Below, piece after piece: positions 10,671 through 23,684 of a stretch of DNA of 64,000 bases. The stretch lies in contig NC_081407.1 in assembly GCF_030272615.1 (NCBI RefSeq), positions 440,843,213 through 440,907,212 of the forward strand, in the 5' to 3' direction. The translations under genes and the position numbers were made by a program. The notes under the pieces are model-generated. The model did no database searches. It was not told where the DNA came from and was given only the letters and a program-made list of their open reading frames with translations. Source of the DNA: Cryptomeria japonica (lineage: Eukaryota; Streptophyta; Pinopsida; Cupressales; Cupressaceae). Each line of letters begins with the position of its first letter. Positions within the stretch are counted from its first letter, which is position 1.

Positions 10671-13600
10671 CTATGTCATATACTTATCTTTCCACTCCTG
10701 ATACACATCATCAGTAGGCCAAGTAAAACTAGCAATCTTCAGTTTCATATCTTCTAGCTGCTTCCCAGTGACTCGTACATGCCCAATCTCTGTTTCTATG
10801 AAACCATAATGAGATTTCACTTTTTCAATTTCCTGAATTGTTTGGACAAATAAGGATGTGTCATTAGTACTAATAATCTGATTGATCCTTAGGGACAAAT
10901 TGTGGTCCACCTCCTTTAACCAAGTCTTCTCTTCCTTTAGCTGGACAGGACCAATGAAACCTCCTACAAACATTTCAAATTTATGATTTGCATATTCTTT
11001 CCTATAAAGTTGGGCTTTTCTTTTTATACCCACTCCTTCCACTGAAAGAATATTCATCTCTTTTATAAACTCACATGTGGACCTTAGATTGTCATTCTCT
11101 TCTGCATCTGCATGGGAAGAACACATGAGCTCTAACTCTTTACCTCTAGGCACCCACTTATTCAGGATTGGTTCCAAAGTGGCTTCTTCTTCTCTCAATT
11201 TGATCAAAATCTCAAGAATCCTCTTCATATTTATGTATACATTGGAGGTTTTGACTGAGTCAGCAAACTTCAAGATGGTGGCTTTCACCTTCTCCTCATA
11301 TTTGTTTGCATACAATGTCTGAGCTTGTTTGAATTTTTCCAACTCATGTTGGACATTTTCAGGTAATTGGGAACTAGAAGGCATAGGAGAAGGGGGATAT
11401 TCAATGATGGGACTAGTAGGAGGGGGTCTTGCTGGAGAGGAGGCTATCATGAGTGTAGAAGATTCACCGGGATGATATTGACCTGCCAGTTGACTCTGGA
11501 GTCTAGCAATTATGCTGTCTCTGTTGGCTATTCCTTCTTTAGCATCATTGTAAGCTTTTAAAATAGTCTCCAACTTCAATTGGAGATTAGCCTTTTCTTG
11601 TGCCTCTTTCTTTGCCACCACAACACTGAATTTTGTAGTCTCTAGGACTGTGCTTGCAGCTTCCACTACCCCTGTGTCTTGGACTCTTTTAACTATCATG
11701 CCTCCTAAGAGGCTAGAATCTGATGCATCCTTCCTTCTTTAAAGACCACATGACAATAGCAACATTATCTTTGTTGAATGTCACTCCTTCCATAGGCTTT
11801 GTTTCTTTCCTCACTGCATCAAGTACTAAGGCATCAACTATATCCCATTCAGGGAGAATCAACACACCAGCCTTTGCTACCATTTCTCTTCCTTTCTCAG
11901 GGGTGATTGCTTTGAACTCCTCCATCATTTCTTGCTTAACCTCTTCTTCTACCTGAGTTGTAATTTTAAGAGGCAATTCACTTTTCCTCTGTTCACATCT
12001 AGTCTTGAATTGATCAATATTTTACTTCCATAGAAACTGTATAAAAGCTCCTGATGTGACAAAATTACTGTCAGCTAGGAATTCTTCACTAGATTGCTTA
12101 ACAGTAAGGTCCATTTCTTGGCCCTTTAACTCACCATCAGTCAAATCCATTTCAGCATTAGCTGGCTCTTCGAGCATCCCCTCTTGGGTCTCCTCATAGG
12201 TATAGGCAATCTCACTGAGACTCCCTAACTACAATAATTGTTCAGCCACAACTTGTTCATCTCCAATGTGGATAGGAGACTAAGATGGAGAATATGGAGG
12301 CTCATCAGTTTCAATTTCCTTTCCCACTCTCTGCTTCCTAGGGGAATCCTGGATGTCAATGACATCTTCAATTTTCCTCTTCCCTTTTGAAGTGGAAGGC
12401 TCACCTGTCACTGGCATTATCATAGTGTACTTTTACCTTTTGTGCATTACATAGTCACCACATGGGATATCTCTAGCAAAGGAAGGCTTAGACAATACCA
12501 TCTTAGCCTTATCAGGCTCATTTTGCATTATGGCCTCCCTCTTTTCTTTTAAGGTTTGCATGAGATCTTCAAAATAAAGAATCAGGAATTTTATTTTCTC
12601 CTCAAATGGATTGAAGCTAGAAAGGGGGTCATAGCTAGTGTCAAATTGATGGATAAAATCAAGGGCTTTCTTATATGCCACCCACTTCTCCTTCCTCAGT
12701 TCTTGCTCATCTAAGCTGAATTCATTTCTAATCATATCTTTTGGGAACTGAAATTGATGTGGCCTACCTCTGCACACTGCTATTTTTTTGAACATGCCAT
12801 TGAAAAAATCCTCGGGGTCTGCACATCTTGACACTATAGTAGAAAACCTATATGGCTTAAAGAATTCTTAAAAAAATGTCCATCCACCCTTAGTGATCAC
12901 AAAATGGTGATCCATGGTAATAGTTGGGAAAATAGTCCCTTTACCTCTATTGGTTAGCTCTGCTTCTTGTACTCCCCCAATTTGTCTCAGGACTTCTGCA
13001 ATCCCTATCTTCAATGGGACCTAATAGGGTAGTAAAAAGGGGGTGCCTCTAAATCCAAACACTCTAAAAATAGTAGACACATGGTACAAATATATGTCTC
13101 CCCAATTGTGAACACTCTTGATATCCTCTGCAAACTCCTTTGGTCTGAGAAACTCCAAAAGAGCCTTAGGAATTCTAGGGTTTTCTCTGCATAGAAGAAT
13201 CCTAATTTTAGATGTAAAGCATCTATCAAACTTTAAATAACTTGCATCTTCTCTATCCCAAGAAAGAATAGTACTCCACAATTGCACTGGCATCTCCTCT
13301 TTATTCTTGACCTTAATTAGGTCCATCTCCTTTCCAAAATAATCAGCCCCTTTGAACAAAAACATATGCATTAACATGGAGTGCCATCCAAATGGCCTAT
13401 CCACCTTACCATTTTTTATTCCTACTAGCCCTTTATGAATTGCATCAGCAAGGTATGAGGCATAATCAAATGTTATTGCTAGGGAGGGGTTTACAATTTG
13501 TGCAATCATTAACATATAATGGGTTGGCATATTCTTTTCAGCATTCTCTCCAAAAATCTGACATAATGCCCAATACATACCCTTAGCTCTCAGAGTGAAT

Positions 13601-14118
13601 AGGTTGAGAGAGAATGGTTCCATTGTGCTGGGGCCTACAACTATTAACCCCCCTATCTTTACAAAGAATTCTTTCAATGGGCCACTTCTAAGATGATCCC
13701 TTTGTGTGTTGTAAACCTAGGCTAACGACTCAAAGTCAATAGGTTCTACCAAATTGGAGGACTCACTGAGTTTAAACACTTTCCTGAATTCATCTTCATT
13801 TATCTCAATCAAGACTAATCCCTTTATGTTCCTGATGCATCTTGCCATAGAGTCATAATTTTGTGCAATTAGGGCTAATAGATCTACATCCATAAAAAAA
13901 CCTGGGACCACAAGCTTTCCTACATCCTGCTCCCATATGCCATTCAAAGGAGCTGGGGAATTCCTCTGCCCAAAACCGACTTTGAAGAGTCCTAAGCCTG
14001 ACAATCCTATTTCAGGGTCCCTCAACCAATTACCCTTATCATAAAGGCCATCTCCAATTTTTAGACGAGGGTTCTTAGGTTCTAGCTCTTTGGCCTTAGC
14101 CCTAGCATTGGTGGACAT
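10671..14118 (-). pseudogene. Unknown large element-associated protein (about 1150 codons), decayed
   Basis: A single minus-strand frame from ATG 14118 to the stop at 10671. It has seven in-frame stops (TAG at 13717, 13021, 12280, 12229; TAA at 12868, 12433, 12022; lower coordinates given) and one frameshift near 11740, where one extra G would explain the switch to the frame of DASDSSLLGGM. N-terminal part: mostly helical, with LVLIEINEDEFRKVFKL, then GPLKEFFVKIGG, HYMLMIAQIVNPSLA and GWHSMLMHMFLFKGADYFGKE. Middle: charged and Pro/Ser-rich. A second Pro-rich segment (PARPPPTSPIIEYPPSPMP) precedes a C-terminal coiled coil (KREEEATLEPIL-like, QTIQEIEKVKSHYG). No catalytic motif is visible. It resembles in layout the proteins at 419-2020 and 45549-48733. 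It may be cargo of the CACTA element that ends at 16701 or part of another repeat. Confidence 0.6.
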
Positions 14119-16435
14119 GGTTAATTGCTCTAAAAATCATCACAGATATTTTGGTCCTGGTAATTCACTTTCCCTGTAAATTCTCTTCTGGGTGCCATTT
14201 TGGTCAAACAATTATACCACTAGAAGCTAGCACAGACCTCTAATGAAGTAATTCACATAGCAGTATTTGAGAACAAACCAAGAGTTATCAAGAAAAGCAC
14301 AAGAAACCTAATTATTCACCTGAAGAAAATCGCTTTGCAACAAAATTCAATGAAACAATACTTAGCAATCAAGTTGATGCGAACTGAAAAGGGCAAGTTG
14401 GCATTTAAGTTTTTAGAAATTAACTCCGCATGCTTCAGCTTTCTTTTCAAAATTAAATTCACCAAATCGAATTCAAAACTGGCTCCAATGGGTCATAATT
14501 TCTCTAAGTCTTTCCTCTGTTTCGCTCTTTCGATACTTCACAAAACATAAAACCCATGCTCTTTTCTTTCATGAAACAATGCTGGCCATTGGATCTCGAG
14601 AACTTACATCGCCTTTATCTTCGTTTAATCTCTTTGCTTTAGTGTCGGGCCCTACCTCCTTTTCACCACTTTGTGGAGTTTAACAGTCGTGCACTTTTCC
14701 TTCACGAGGCCGTGCCAAGTGTTAGATCAAACTCAAATCACCCGGCCTTTAACTCCAACCGGGACCTTCAATCCTTTTAACTAACCGTGCCTCATCTTGA
14801 TGGCTAATGGTTTTCGCCATTTCACTAAGGTTAAGCTGCAGGCATCTTTGGGTCATGAAACAACGAGAAGCGTTGGATCAATCTTGAGATGAATGCCTTT
14901 TAAGTGGGCCCTTTATCCGGGAATTACTTACCCCACTTGTTATCCGATTAATAAATGCCACATGGTAGTCGCCCATTAGCCTTGGAAACTCCTTTTGGTT
15001 CCACCCTTAATCAACATGTGTTCCCTTTTACTATTCTCACATAACTGCTGGTTACACCTAGGTGGGCCCTCAACCACTTTTTTAAACCACGTGTCACGTC
15101 ACTCCTCCGTGTGATTTCCACCTATCTTTTGTGACTTCGCGAACATTATTCTTCATTTGGCTTGCAGCCACGAAACTGTGAGAACCATTAGATCAAAACA
15201 GACATAATCTGCTTTTAACTTCATACCATGCCTATCCCTTGGGCCCATCGGCCTTTTCGCTACTTTGCAATGACTTGCGAGCCATTAGATCTCAAGAACT
15301 TTCTCGTTGTTTACTCTTTTTATGACAACCTTGCTCGGACCCACTACATACCGCCAACTCAGTGCCTTGTTATTGCCATGTCATCGCCAACTGGGGTTAC
15401 CACATTTACTACCACTCTTAGCAGGACCCTCCACCTTTTCGCTATTTCACTGAAGGTATAGCTCGTGCATCTCCTGACCACGAATAATGCGAAGCCATTG
15501 ATCTTTTTTCAAGCTCTACAAAAAGCGGCAACTATTATGCCACGTCACTCCTCCATGTGATTTCCACCTATCTTTCACGACTTCATGAACATTATTCTTC
15601 ATTTGGCTTGTAGCCACAAAACCATGAGAACTATTAGATCAAAACAGACCTAATCTACTTTTAACTTCATGCCATGCCTGTCCCTTGGGCCCATTAGCCT
15701 TTTCGCTACTTTGCAATGACTAACTTGCTAGCATCTTATTTTCGCAAATTCACGCGAGCCGTTAGATCTCAAGAACTTGCTCGTTGTTTACTCTTTTTAT
15801 GACAACCTTGCCCGGACCCATTGCATACTGCCAACTCAGTGCCTTGTCACCGCCATGTCATCACCAATTGGGGTTACCACATTTACTACCACTCTTAGTG
15901 GGACCCTCCACCTTTTCGCTATTTTGCTGAAGGTATAGCTCGTGCATCTCCCAGCCATGAAACAACAAGAAGCCATTGATCTTTTTCTAACCCAATCATT
16001 CTTTAACCAAAGAAGACCACTTATCTCTGGGACCCGCCAAACCCTTTTGTCACTTTGCGAAGGTTAAAACACGTTCATCTTGATCTCACGAAACCACGCT
16101 GTCTGTTCGATCAGATGAAACTTGATCGGTGTTTAGCTTTGGTCCAAACCTATATGCCAAGTCCACCTTCACCTTTCGCTACTTCATGGAAACTAAGTTT
16201 CAAGCACTTTTTGGTCGCGAATCAACGCGGGCCATCAGATCAACAAAAAATCACATGATACTTATAAGGCCCAACGGACATTAGAAAAGTCAGATTAAAA
16301 GCGAACAAGAATAAAATATTTAAAGGGACCGCCTAGGTAAATGACAAGGGGAGAACACTTTTATGATAAATGGACCCATCGCTTCAGTGAATAGTACAGT
16401 AACGCCAAATTAGAAACCAAAAGGGCTTTTCTCAG
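14119..16435. other. Repeat-rich upstream region of the minus-strand unknown gene
   Basis: Non-coding. It is built from diverged copies of phrases such as CCTTTTCGCTACTTTGC, GAGCCATTAGATC and GTGGGACCC, more GC-rich than the flanks. It lies between the ATG of the minus-strand gene (14118) and the CACTA-like terminus, so it may be a 5' leader or subterminal region. The clearest repeat is annotated separately. Confidence 0.5.
15095..15985. repeat. Tandem duplication, period about 446 bp
   Basis: Copy 1 starts at 15095 and copy 2 at 15541, both with CACGTCACTCCTCC followed by GTGATTTCCACCTATCTTT. Both run through TTTAACTTCATRCCATGCC, a shared TTTACTCTTTTTATGACAAC and end with AAGGTATAGCTCGTGCATCTC. 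Copy 2 has about 33 extra bases near 15721-15754. The copies differ by scattered substitutions, many of them C/T or G/A. Confidence 0.85.
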
Positions 16436-16701
16436 GTATTATTTTTTTTTATATCGATGATAATTATTACTTTTTTTTATAAAAATAGTCATCGTCGGAA
16501 TTACAATGAATACCAAGCTTTTGACCAACAACTTCTTTGACCGTCGGTAGATTCCATTGGATTGTTGAATTTCCGACAGGCATGGCATCGTCAACAATTC
16601 CAACACCGAGTTTTCGATGGTAGATTTTGTCGACACTCCGATGAAAATTCATCAAAAATCTGACAAACGGCCATCAGAAATCAGCTCCGAATGTACTAGT
16701 G
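16436..16701. mobile_element. CACTA-type right terminus with subterminal repeats
   Basis: The block ends in GTACTAGTG at 16693-16701, whose complement starts CACTAGTAC, the usual start of plant CACTA elements. Inside it are clustered short direct and inverted motifs around CGTCGGAA, ACCGTCGGTAG, TTTCCGACAGG, CGATGGTAG, TTGTCGAC and CTCCGATG, typical of the subterminal protein-binding array. The sequence changes abruptly to Tat gypsy leader sequence after 16701. The partner end was not found, so the owner is not certain: either the 2628-9532 transposon or a separate element that contains the minus-strand gene. Confidence 0.6.
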
Positions 16702-16839
16702 ATTTCGTCGTCAAAGAATGCAATATAAACTACTAACTTTGTTTGCAGCCGCAGGATTTTGCACTTATTGTTGTTAAATTAGGCACATAGACTAATTACA
16801 ATGGAAATGAACAAACATGTCTTATGTGTTTTGATGATA

Positions 16840-17215
16840 GGTGAGTATGCTCTCACCTTTCTTAGGTGATCAGAAAGCTACACTCATCTTTTTCTTTCAA
16901 TAGTGCATATCTTTAGCGGGCCTACCCTCTGAGGAGCCTATAAGGCCAAAGCCATTAAGGTCGGTAAGAGGGGAATGTCCCAAGTGGGAATGACTAATGC
17001 CAATTAATCCAACCCACTATAAAATAAACGCGATTTGATGAAAATCAAGTCAATGGTAGTTCTCAGGAATAGCTCTCCTCAGTACCTTCGGGTATATCAA
17101 ACCTTTGTTTTTAAGGTTGGGAGACCTCTTAATTGAGTTTATACCTCGACGCACCGAATGGATCCCTTACTAGTTCTAATTAAAATTAGAAGCTACTCGG
17201 TTTAGCTCCAAACAC
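16840..17215 (+). repeat. Tat leader block shared with 33008-33400
   Basis: Both copies contain AGTATGCTCT, a GAGGAGC site, CCAACCCACTATAAAATAAA, GATTTRATGAAAATCAAGTC, AAGGTTGGGAGACCTCTTAA and TTGAGTTTATACCTCGA in the same order. The block lies between the LTR and gag. It has no long frame. It may contain packaging or dimerisation signals; that is inference from its position and conservation. Confidence 0.75.
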
Positions 17216-17679
17216 TATTAAATTCTTAGTTCATGGATGGGGAAGAATCTCTCCTTAAGACACTCACCATATGTCCCTCTTGAGCATATGTGCGATCTCC
17301 CCTTTTGAGACCTTATTGCTAGGCTCATAATGGGACTTCACTAGCTCTCACAAAGGCAAAAACATGGGTGCCCTTTAGGGGGTGACAAGGCTGTGTGAGT
17401 TGACAGGGTACCAATTGTGGGCTAAGAACTAATAATGAAGCCAATCTCTTTAGGATAGACTGAATGGTGTGTTTTCAATTGTTCAAAACCCGTGAAAACT
17501 TGGGCTTTCTTTAAAGCTTCTCGAACATACACTTTATGTGTCCTTTGGGACAAAAATACAATCTGAATTGTGTGTTTGTAAGTCAAGTCAAGATATCATC
17601 CATTGAAATACAACAAAAATTGCAAACTCAAACCTCAAATTGCCAAATTTACAAGTTTCACAGCAAATTAGCTCTTTTG

Positions 17680-17889
17680 GTCCAAATAGTTGCACCTACA
17701 GTCCAAACAGTCGCACCTACGGTCCAAACAATCACACCTACAATCAAAATAGTTTCATTTATAGTCCAAATAGTAGGTCTTTTAGTCCAAACAGTTGCAC
17801 CTATAGTCCAAATATTAGCTCTCTTGGTCCAAATGGTCGCACCTACGGTTCAAATAGTAGCTCTTTCGGTTCAAATGTTAGCTCTCTTG
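17680..17889 (+). repeat. Ten tandem 21-bp units
   Basis: Ten units of exactly 21 bp begin GTCCAAA, such as GTCCAAACAGTCGCACCTACG, with variants ending in CTCTCTTG. The frame through it would give a seven-residue repeat (V-Q-T-V-A-P-T). Confidence 0.9.
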
Positions 17890-18039
17890 TTATGAATATC
17901 AAATGGCTCATATTTCAACATTAACTCCCCAAGGTTGGGTTTGCTAGGTATAAATATCAATGTTCTCAGTCTACACATCAACTCTCAGAGTCAAAACAAC
18001 CATTATCTAAGTTCCAAAATCTTAATTTGAGACAACAAA

Positions 18040-18200
18040 GGTCTTGGTCTGAGCAACAAAGTTTCTAGTCCAAACAATAATTTTCTTGGTCTAAACAATA
18101 GAGTTCTTGGTCTAAACAACATAGTTCTTAGTCTAACAGTAGCTCCCTTGGTCTAAATGTCAGCTCCCTTGGTCTAATCAGCAACTCTTTTGAGTTGAAT
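18040..18200 (+). repeat. Second array of 20-22 bp units related to the first
   Basis: About seven units start GTCTAAA or GTCCAAA and end in a CTTG or CTTA, for example GTCTAAACAATAGAGTTCTTG. The start motif is shared with the 17680 array, so both come from one ancestral unit. Confidence 0.75.
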
Positions 18201-18980
18201 GTCAAACTGCTCATTTTTCAACATTAGATCTCCTAGTTTATACTTGCTAGGTCTAAATAATAGTTCTTTGAGTCTAAAAATCATAGAGTTGGGTCAAAAT
18301 TACAATCTCCTAAGTTCAAACACCCAATTTGTTGAGTCTAAACATCACTGTTTTGAACTTTAGGGTCACTGTATTGCAGAATAGCATTTTTGGTCTGTTC
18401 CTCAATGTTTCTAGTCAGCATAGAAGCGTTTTTGGTCAGTTTAGTAGTTTCTGGTCCGTATAGTAGTGTTTCTGGTCATTTTGTCAGCATTTCTAGTAAA
18501 CTGCACAAAAATCAGAAAACAAAAACAACCCATTTCTCAGACAATCAAACATAGAGACTAGGTCATCTTCTCGGGTCACTCAGTTAGGTTATCTTTTGCT
18601 AAAATAGATTCAAAGAAAGACATACTAAGGTTCTCAAGTATTCATCTCCAACAAGTTTAAGATCTAACATCTCAAAGTGCAGCATCACAACTTCTTTGAT
18701 AAACTGATCACTCAAAACATAGTTTCTCATCAGGATCTATCATCCCCTATCACAAAATTGCAACATTTGATTAGGATAACCTTGTCCCACATCGTAGGCT
18801 ATATCATTCCTATTAGACTTGGTTTTATCAAAATCATCATCATTTCACTCCAAACTAAGATCGAAAAACTTACAAATCTACAAATACTTGAATTATATTT
18901 TCATGTCATATCACTCTATCATACCTACCTTGATAGTTGGTCACTTATCGAAACACCTTGTAGACAATTGAATCATTGCA

Positions 18981-20850
18981 ATGGAAATAGAAATATTCCA
19001 AATAGCTAAAGAGCATAGAAACATGGAATACCAAAGCAAAATACAAGAAGAAGACATAACAGGTCAACATATCAGAGAAATCAAACTAGTCCAAAATCAA
19101 AATCCAACTATGTCAAAACCTCACAAGGATTCACATGCATCTCCAAAGAAAGGTGGCTCTCTTATGCAACTCTTAAGGAGATCCCTAAAGGATTTTGCTG
19201 GGTAAGATCAAAATCGTGGGCCTATGTCTAGCAATGGATCATCCCCCCATAAGAAAATTTACTCTCCAAAGACTTCTATTCCCACACCTCTTAAAAACTT
19301 GCAAGAACCTTCCATAGCATCCTCACCAAACAATACACCCAAGGATGAAGTTCCCCAAGGGATATCCATAATGGCCATCAAACCTATTTCAGAAGATCCT
19401 ATTCAAAGCCCATCTCCTTCATATCTAAGCATTGATTCCTTGCAACATCCCCATAACACTCCCTTGCAAATTGAAGTCCTCATTCAAAGAACACTCATTA
19501 AACGTGTCCTAATAGATGGGAAAGTTGGATTAAAATTTTTCTCATTGAGTCTTGTCTGTGCTCTAGGTTATTCAGAAGATGTAGTTGATCCCCAGAAAAA
19601 TATCACATTCAAAACATATTATGAGGAAGAGAATTCCTCTAAAGGAATTGTGATATTACCCATTAGAGTGGGACCTTTGTAGAAAGAGACAACATGCCAA
19701 GTTATAGACTTGGACTTTCCATAGAGCATACTCTTGGGAAGACCATGGATACATGACATACAGGATATTTTATCAACATGTCATCAGTGCCTGAAATTTC
19801 CATACAATGGGTAGGAAATCATGATCTCAACAAACTCAAATCCATTGCAGTGTTGTAGTAATCTAAAAACAACTCAAGAGGTCATTGTTCCACATAATAG
19901 AGAGGCAACATCTTCAAGCACACAATCCAAGGAACAATCGTTTGCATCAATTTTGTCAAGCATGGAAAAACAAATGCAGCTAAGAGATCAAGGGAATGAA
20001 GAATATTTTCTATCATGGAAAAACAAACAAGAGAAACTTAAAATTGAAAGGGAAGAAGGATATGTAGATGTCAATCTAGTTCATGCGTATGTAGGACAAA
20101 TGTTAGGAACTAGGCCACTTGAATCAGGATCACATTCGGTTGACTTGGACTTAATCGAAGACAATCAGGATCTACTTGTGTGAGGGCATTCTAAAGAGAG
20201 TATCATTCTAGACATTGAAATGCATATTGAAAGCTTTGACATCTCTATCATGACCCCTAATATCTTTGAAACAATTCAACCTGAGGATCCTTTACCCTTA
20301 ATCCATCTTGAACTTATGGACTAGGAAAATTAAAGACATACCACCATTGATACCTTTCCTAATGACCATGTCATATCCTTATATATTAATGCAATCGAAC
20401 CCACAACAACTTCCGCCAAGGATTTCACTAAAGTATCTTTGAGTCAAGTGGGTGCCAAATCTCCTAGTCACAAAAATGAAAATAAAGAAAACAATATTAG
20501 TTCTAATGCTCAAAACCATTTAGTGGCAACATTAGATTGAGAAAAAGTAAAAATAAAGGATGCATCTAATGGTGAAAACCTCCTCGAGGCACCAAAAGAT
20601 GGGAGATTTGACACCTTACCTGAATTTTATCAAGAGAAGTCATCTATCCTAATAGAAGTGACATAGGCAGTTAACATTGACACAATTGATCTATATCCAA
20701 CAACTTCTCTATCAGAACTAGGAAGGTAAAAATATTTGGAACTCTTAAAAAGGAGGCAAATCAAAAGATGGTCATATGCAGACATTCCAGGGTTGGATCT
20801 AGACCTTATAATACATCACCCAAGTATAAGTCCAGGAGAAAGCATCATTA
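18981..20850 (+). pseudogene. Tat gypsy protease to pre-RT region, decayed
   Basis: One frame stays aligned over about 1.87 kb, with stops but no frameshift. Stops include 19203 (TAA), 19680 (TAG), a TAG in the FP-x-SILLGRPWIH segment, 20181 (TGA) and several more up to 20730. A retropepsin fold is seen: LIKRVLIDGKVGLKF (active site LID-G-K, where a second Gly is expected), SSKGIVILPIRVGP and ILLGRPWIHD. The part after 19840 matches the low-conservation linker before RT in the younger copy (KGEN.. against NGENLLEAPKDG; DIPGLDLDLIIHHPSI against DMPGLDPNLIMHHLSI). RT itself is cut off by the insertion at 20883. Confidence 0.7.
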
Positions 20851-23467
20851 ATGGAACACAACATGGATCAGGAGAAAAGCATTGTAATGCCCCACTAGGA
20901 AACCCCGAAGGGATAAAGCTAAAACACACGAATGGAGTGCAAATAACTTTTTTTTAAAAATAAGACATAACATAATGATACAATGAGTTATCAAAAGCTC
21001 AGATAACACAACAGAAGACTAAACAATACCTAAGGAGTTTTCCCAATGTGATTACTTAATCTAACATCTAACTCAACTCAAGACATTTGATCTAATTAAG
21101 GAAGTTAACTTAATTTTATGTTGTTACTTTAAACAAGGATATAATTTGTTCAGTAAATTAAAATTATAGATAATAGGATGCATTCATGCATTATGGTTGA
21201 AGATGTAGCTAACATGAGGAAATTCACCCATTAAAGTTGAAACATAGTTAACACATGGATGTACATTCATTAAAGTTAAAAGATAGATATCTTAGTGAGT
21301 TTATCCATTAATGTTAAATTTTAGATGACATGATGAGGTTTATCCCTTAGGGTTAAAACTATGGATAACATTATTAGGTTCATCCAATAAATTTTAACCA
21401 TTTATTACATTCAATTTTACCTTAAACACATGCCATGCATCTAGTTTTATAAAACACTTTAATTTCATTATAAACTAATGAGTTCTTTCCATGCAAACTT
21501 AATTTCATTATCAATAACTTAATATATTCCATTATTCTAATCTACATTCTTTCATGATCCAATATTTGCATTTAATATGATGACTAGACACATGCATTTA
21601 AAATTAATTTCATCTAATCCACTTGATACATTCTAACATAATGTCATCCATACATGTTAAAAATTAAAAAGGAACATAAGAACATAAGCACCACATAACT
21701 CCAAATTGATATCGGAGTTTACCCCTAGAGGGATACATCTCCAGGTCTGCTCAACTGCAAGACTTCTATGATCATTAAATCAGTTAAGAATACATAAGGT
21801 TCACATCATTTACAATCCTACCATCAAGGTGAACATAACCAGTATAAAAATGACCACATCAGTCAAATAAATACATAAATGATCCCTGAATAGGAAAGGA
21901 TCCAACTGAACATAATAGAAGCAAATACAAAGGTCCAATGGAGCATCCACAAAACTAAGTCATTGCAAACCAAGGTCTAGCATGACATCAGGTTCTCACA
22001 AGGGCATAAGCAACATGACGACTCCACAAAAGTGCTCCTATCAGGACAACACAACCACACGCTAGCGAATGTAGGGGACAAGTGTCATCACACAACCTGG
22101 TATGGTTACCATGGCAAGTCTTCATAGGTTCCAACCCCATCCACTGGGTTACCCTAGAAACCTAATCCAAATCTCTAGCCCATCCAAGCCTCATGTGGAC
22201 CCATACATCATTTCTTGAAGACAAGGATGGTGGTTTGCCATTTCAGGCCTTCTCACAGCATACCGAGTCTATGTTAGAACTCCTCCCATGTGTGAGGCAC
22301 AATAATCTTACTTAGTGATTCATTAACTAACTCTCTAATATACTATTAGGTTATCACTTATTAGACAAAATTTTGATGGGTTACCCAACATTCACTTTGG
22401 GTGCGGCCCCCAAATGAAAGCCACTTTCCCATACGACACTAGACTATACTCAATGAACTCTTAAACCCAGACACACAAGGTCAAGAAACATAGTTCAAAA
22501 TGGAGGAAACAACCATTTGGTCAAACATGACTTCATATGGGGTGCACTAACTGACGGTACTGTAACTAGATACCTGACCAGCTATGGTCAACCAAAAATC
22601 ATCATTCGACACCAGCACAAAGGATATGACCAATTAAAACACCACCACAAAACAACAGTCAAACTCAAGACCGATGACAGAAACAGGTACCCCAAATCAA
22701 TCCATACAATAGGGTCCAATCAAACAAATCAACATCTTGTCATTACTTAAGAAAAAGTGAATACAAAAATTTAAACTTGCATAGGCAATAATCGGTAGAG
22801 ACAATCTTTTTCCATATTGATTTAAACATTTAAAGTCGATCAAGTTTTCTAAATGATCTAAGTTGATTGCAGTTATCTACCTCATCTAGGTACAGGTCGT
22901 GCTTGGTTTTCTAATCACTAAGTTCGTTTGCATCAAAACATAACATAAATACATCATTACGAGTCTTTAAACCCAATTCACATGTATATAATTAAATAAA
23001 CATTAACAGTATAAATATGATATTTAATCTTCAAATAAAGCACCATTTTCATATTGGTTCGAAAATAATTTCTCCAAGTTCATCTTTTCTAGAACCAAAT
23101 TACACTTTTCCGATTAAGGATACATACATATAAAGGAACCAAAAATAGGCAAGCATTTCCCAAATCCATAAATTACTTACTTACACACATATAGAAAAAT
23201 ACCAAAATTAACTATTAATTAATATATATATTTATTAATCCATGATTAATAAAATATAACAAATTAATAATTAATAATGAAATTAACAAATCAAGTATTT
23301 AATTAGAAAAATATGCATTAATAATAAAATAGAATTTGAAAATTAATTAATGTATATTTACCATTTATACAATTAATTAATAACAAATTAATCCTAAATT
23401 ATTAATAAATGACCAAATTTAATCTTCATTAAAAACACTTCACAAAAAGGAAAAAGGGGGGGGTGGG

Positions 23468-23574
23468 TACCCACGTGGGCCCCCTTGGTACTCACGCTAC
23501 CATTGGTAGTGCTACTATCCTTGGTAGCGTGCTACCTCCTGCGTGGTGGGGGTTTTCTCCCTGCCACGTGGGTA
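23468..23574. repeat. GC-rich inverted repeat with two G-box cores
   Basis: TACCCACGTGGG at 23468-23479 pairs with CCACGTGGGTA at 23564-23574. Both arms contain CACGTG. The loop holds smaller inverted repeats (CTACCATTGGTAG and GGTAGCGTGCTACC). It is GC-rich within AT-rich LTR sequence and sits just before a (TA)n tract. The 5' LTR lacks it because of the deletion described below. Confidence 0.75.
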
Positions 23575-23577
23575 ATA

Positions 23578-23684
<107 letters not shown>

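Larger units (their letters stand above)
17216..18980 (+). other. Tat leader, non-coding, with repeats
   Basis: No coding sequence is supported. It holds two arrays of about 21 bp repeats (17680-17889 and about 18040-18200), then a region of TTTCTGGTC phrases around 18400-18490. Open frames over the first array exist only because the period is a multiple of three. Confidence 0.55.
16702..20882 (+). mobile_element. Old Ty3/gypsy Tat-type element, remnant
   Basis: The remnant shares a leader block (about 16840-17215) with the younger element at about 33008-33400, and its 18981-20850 part matches the protease to pre-RT region of the element at 41259-50470 (for example HPHNTPLQIE against HPHNQPLHIE, and ILLGRPWIH against ILLSRPWIH). 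LTR, primer site and most of gag are missing on the left, where CACTA-type sequence abuts at 16701. On the right it is cut by the LARD at 20883, so RT and integrase are not present. Confidence 0.75.

Noticed and set aside
17536-17924. Repeat protein with V-Q-T-V-A-P-T units
   Set aside because: Two frames are open because the unit is 21 bp; it lies in a non-coding retroelement leader without a gene context.
17640-18200. CRISPR-like array because of regular short repeats
   Set aside because: Units are directly adjacent without unique spacers, and the context is a plant retroelement.
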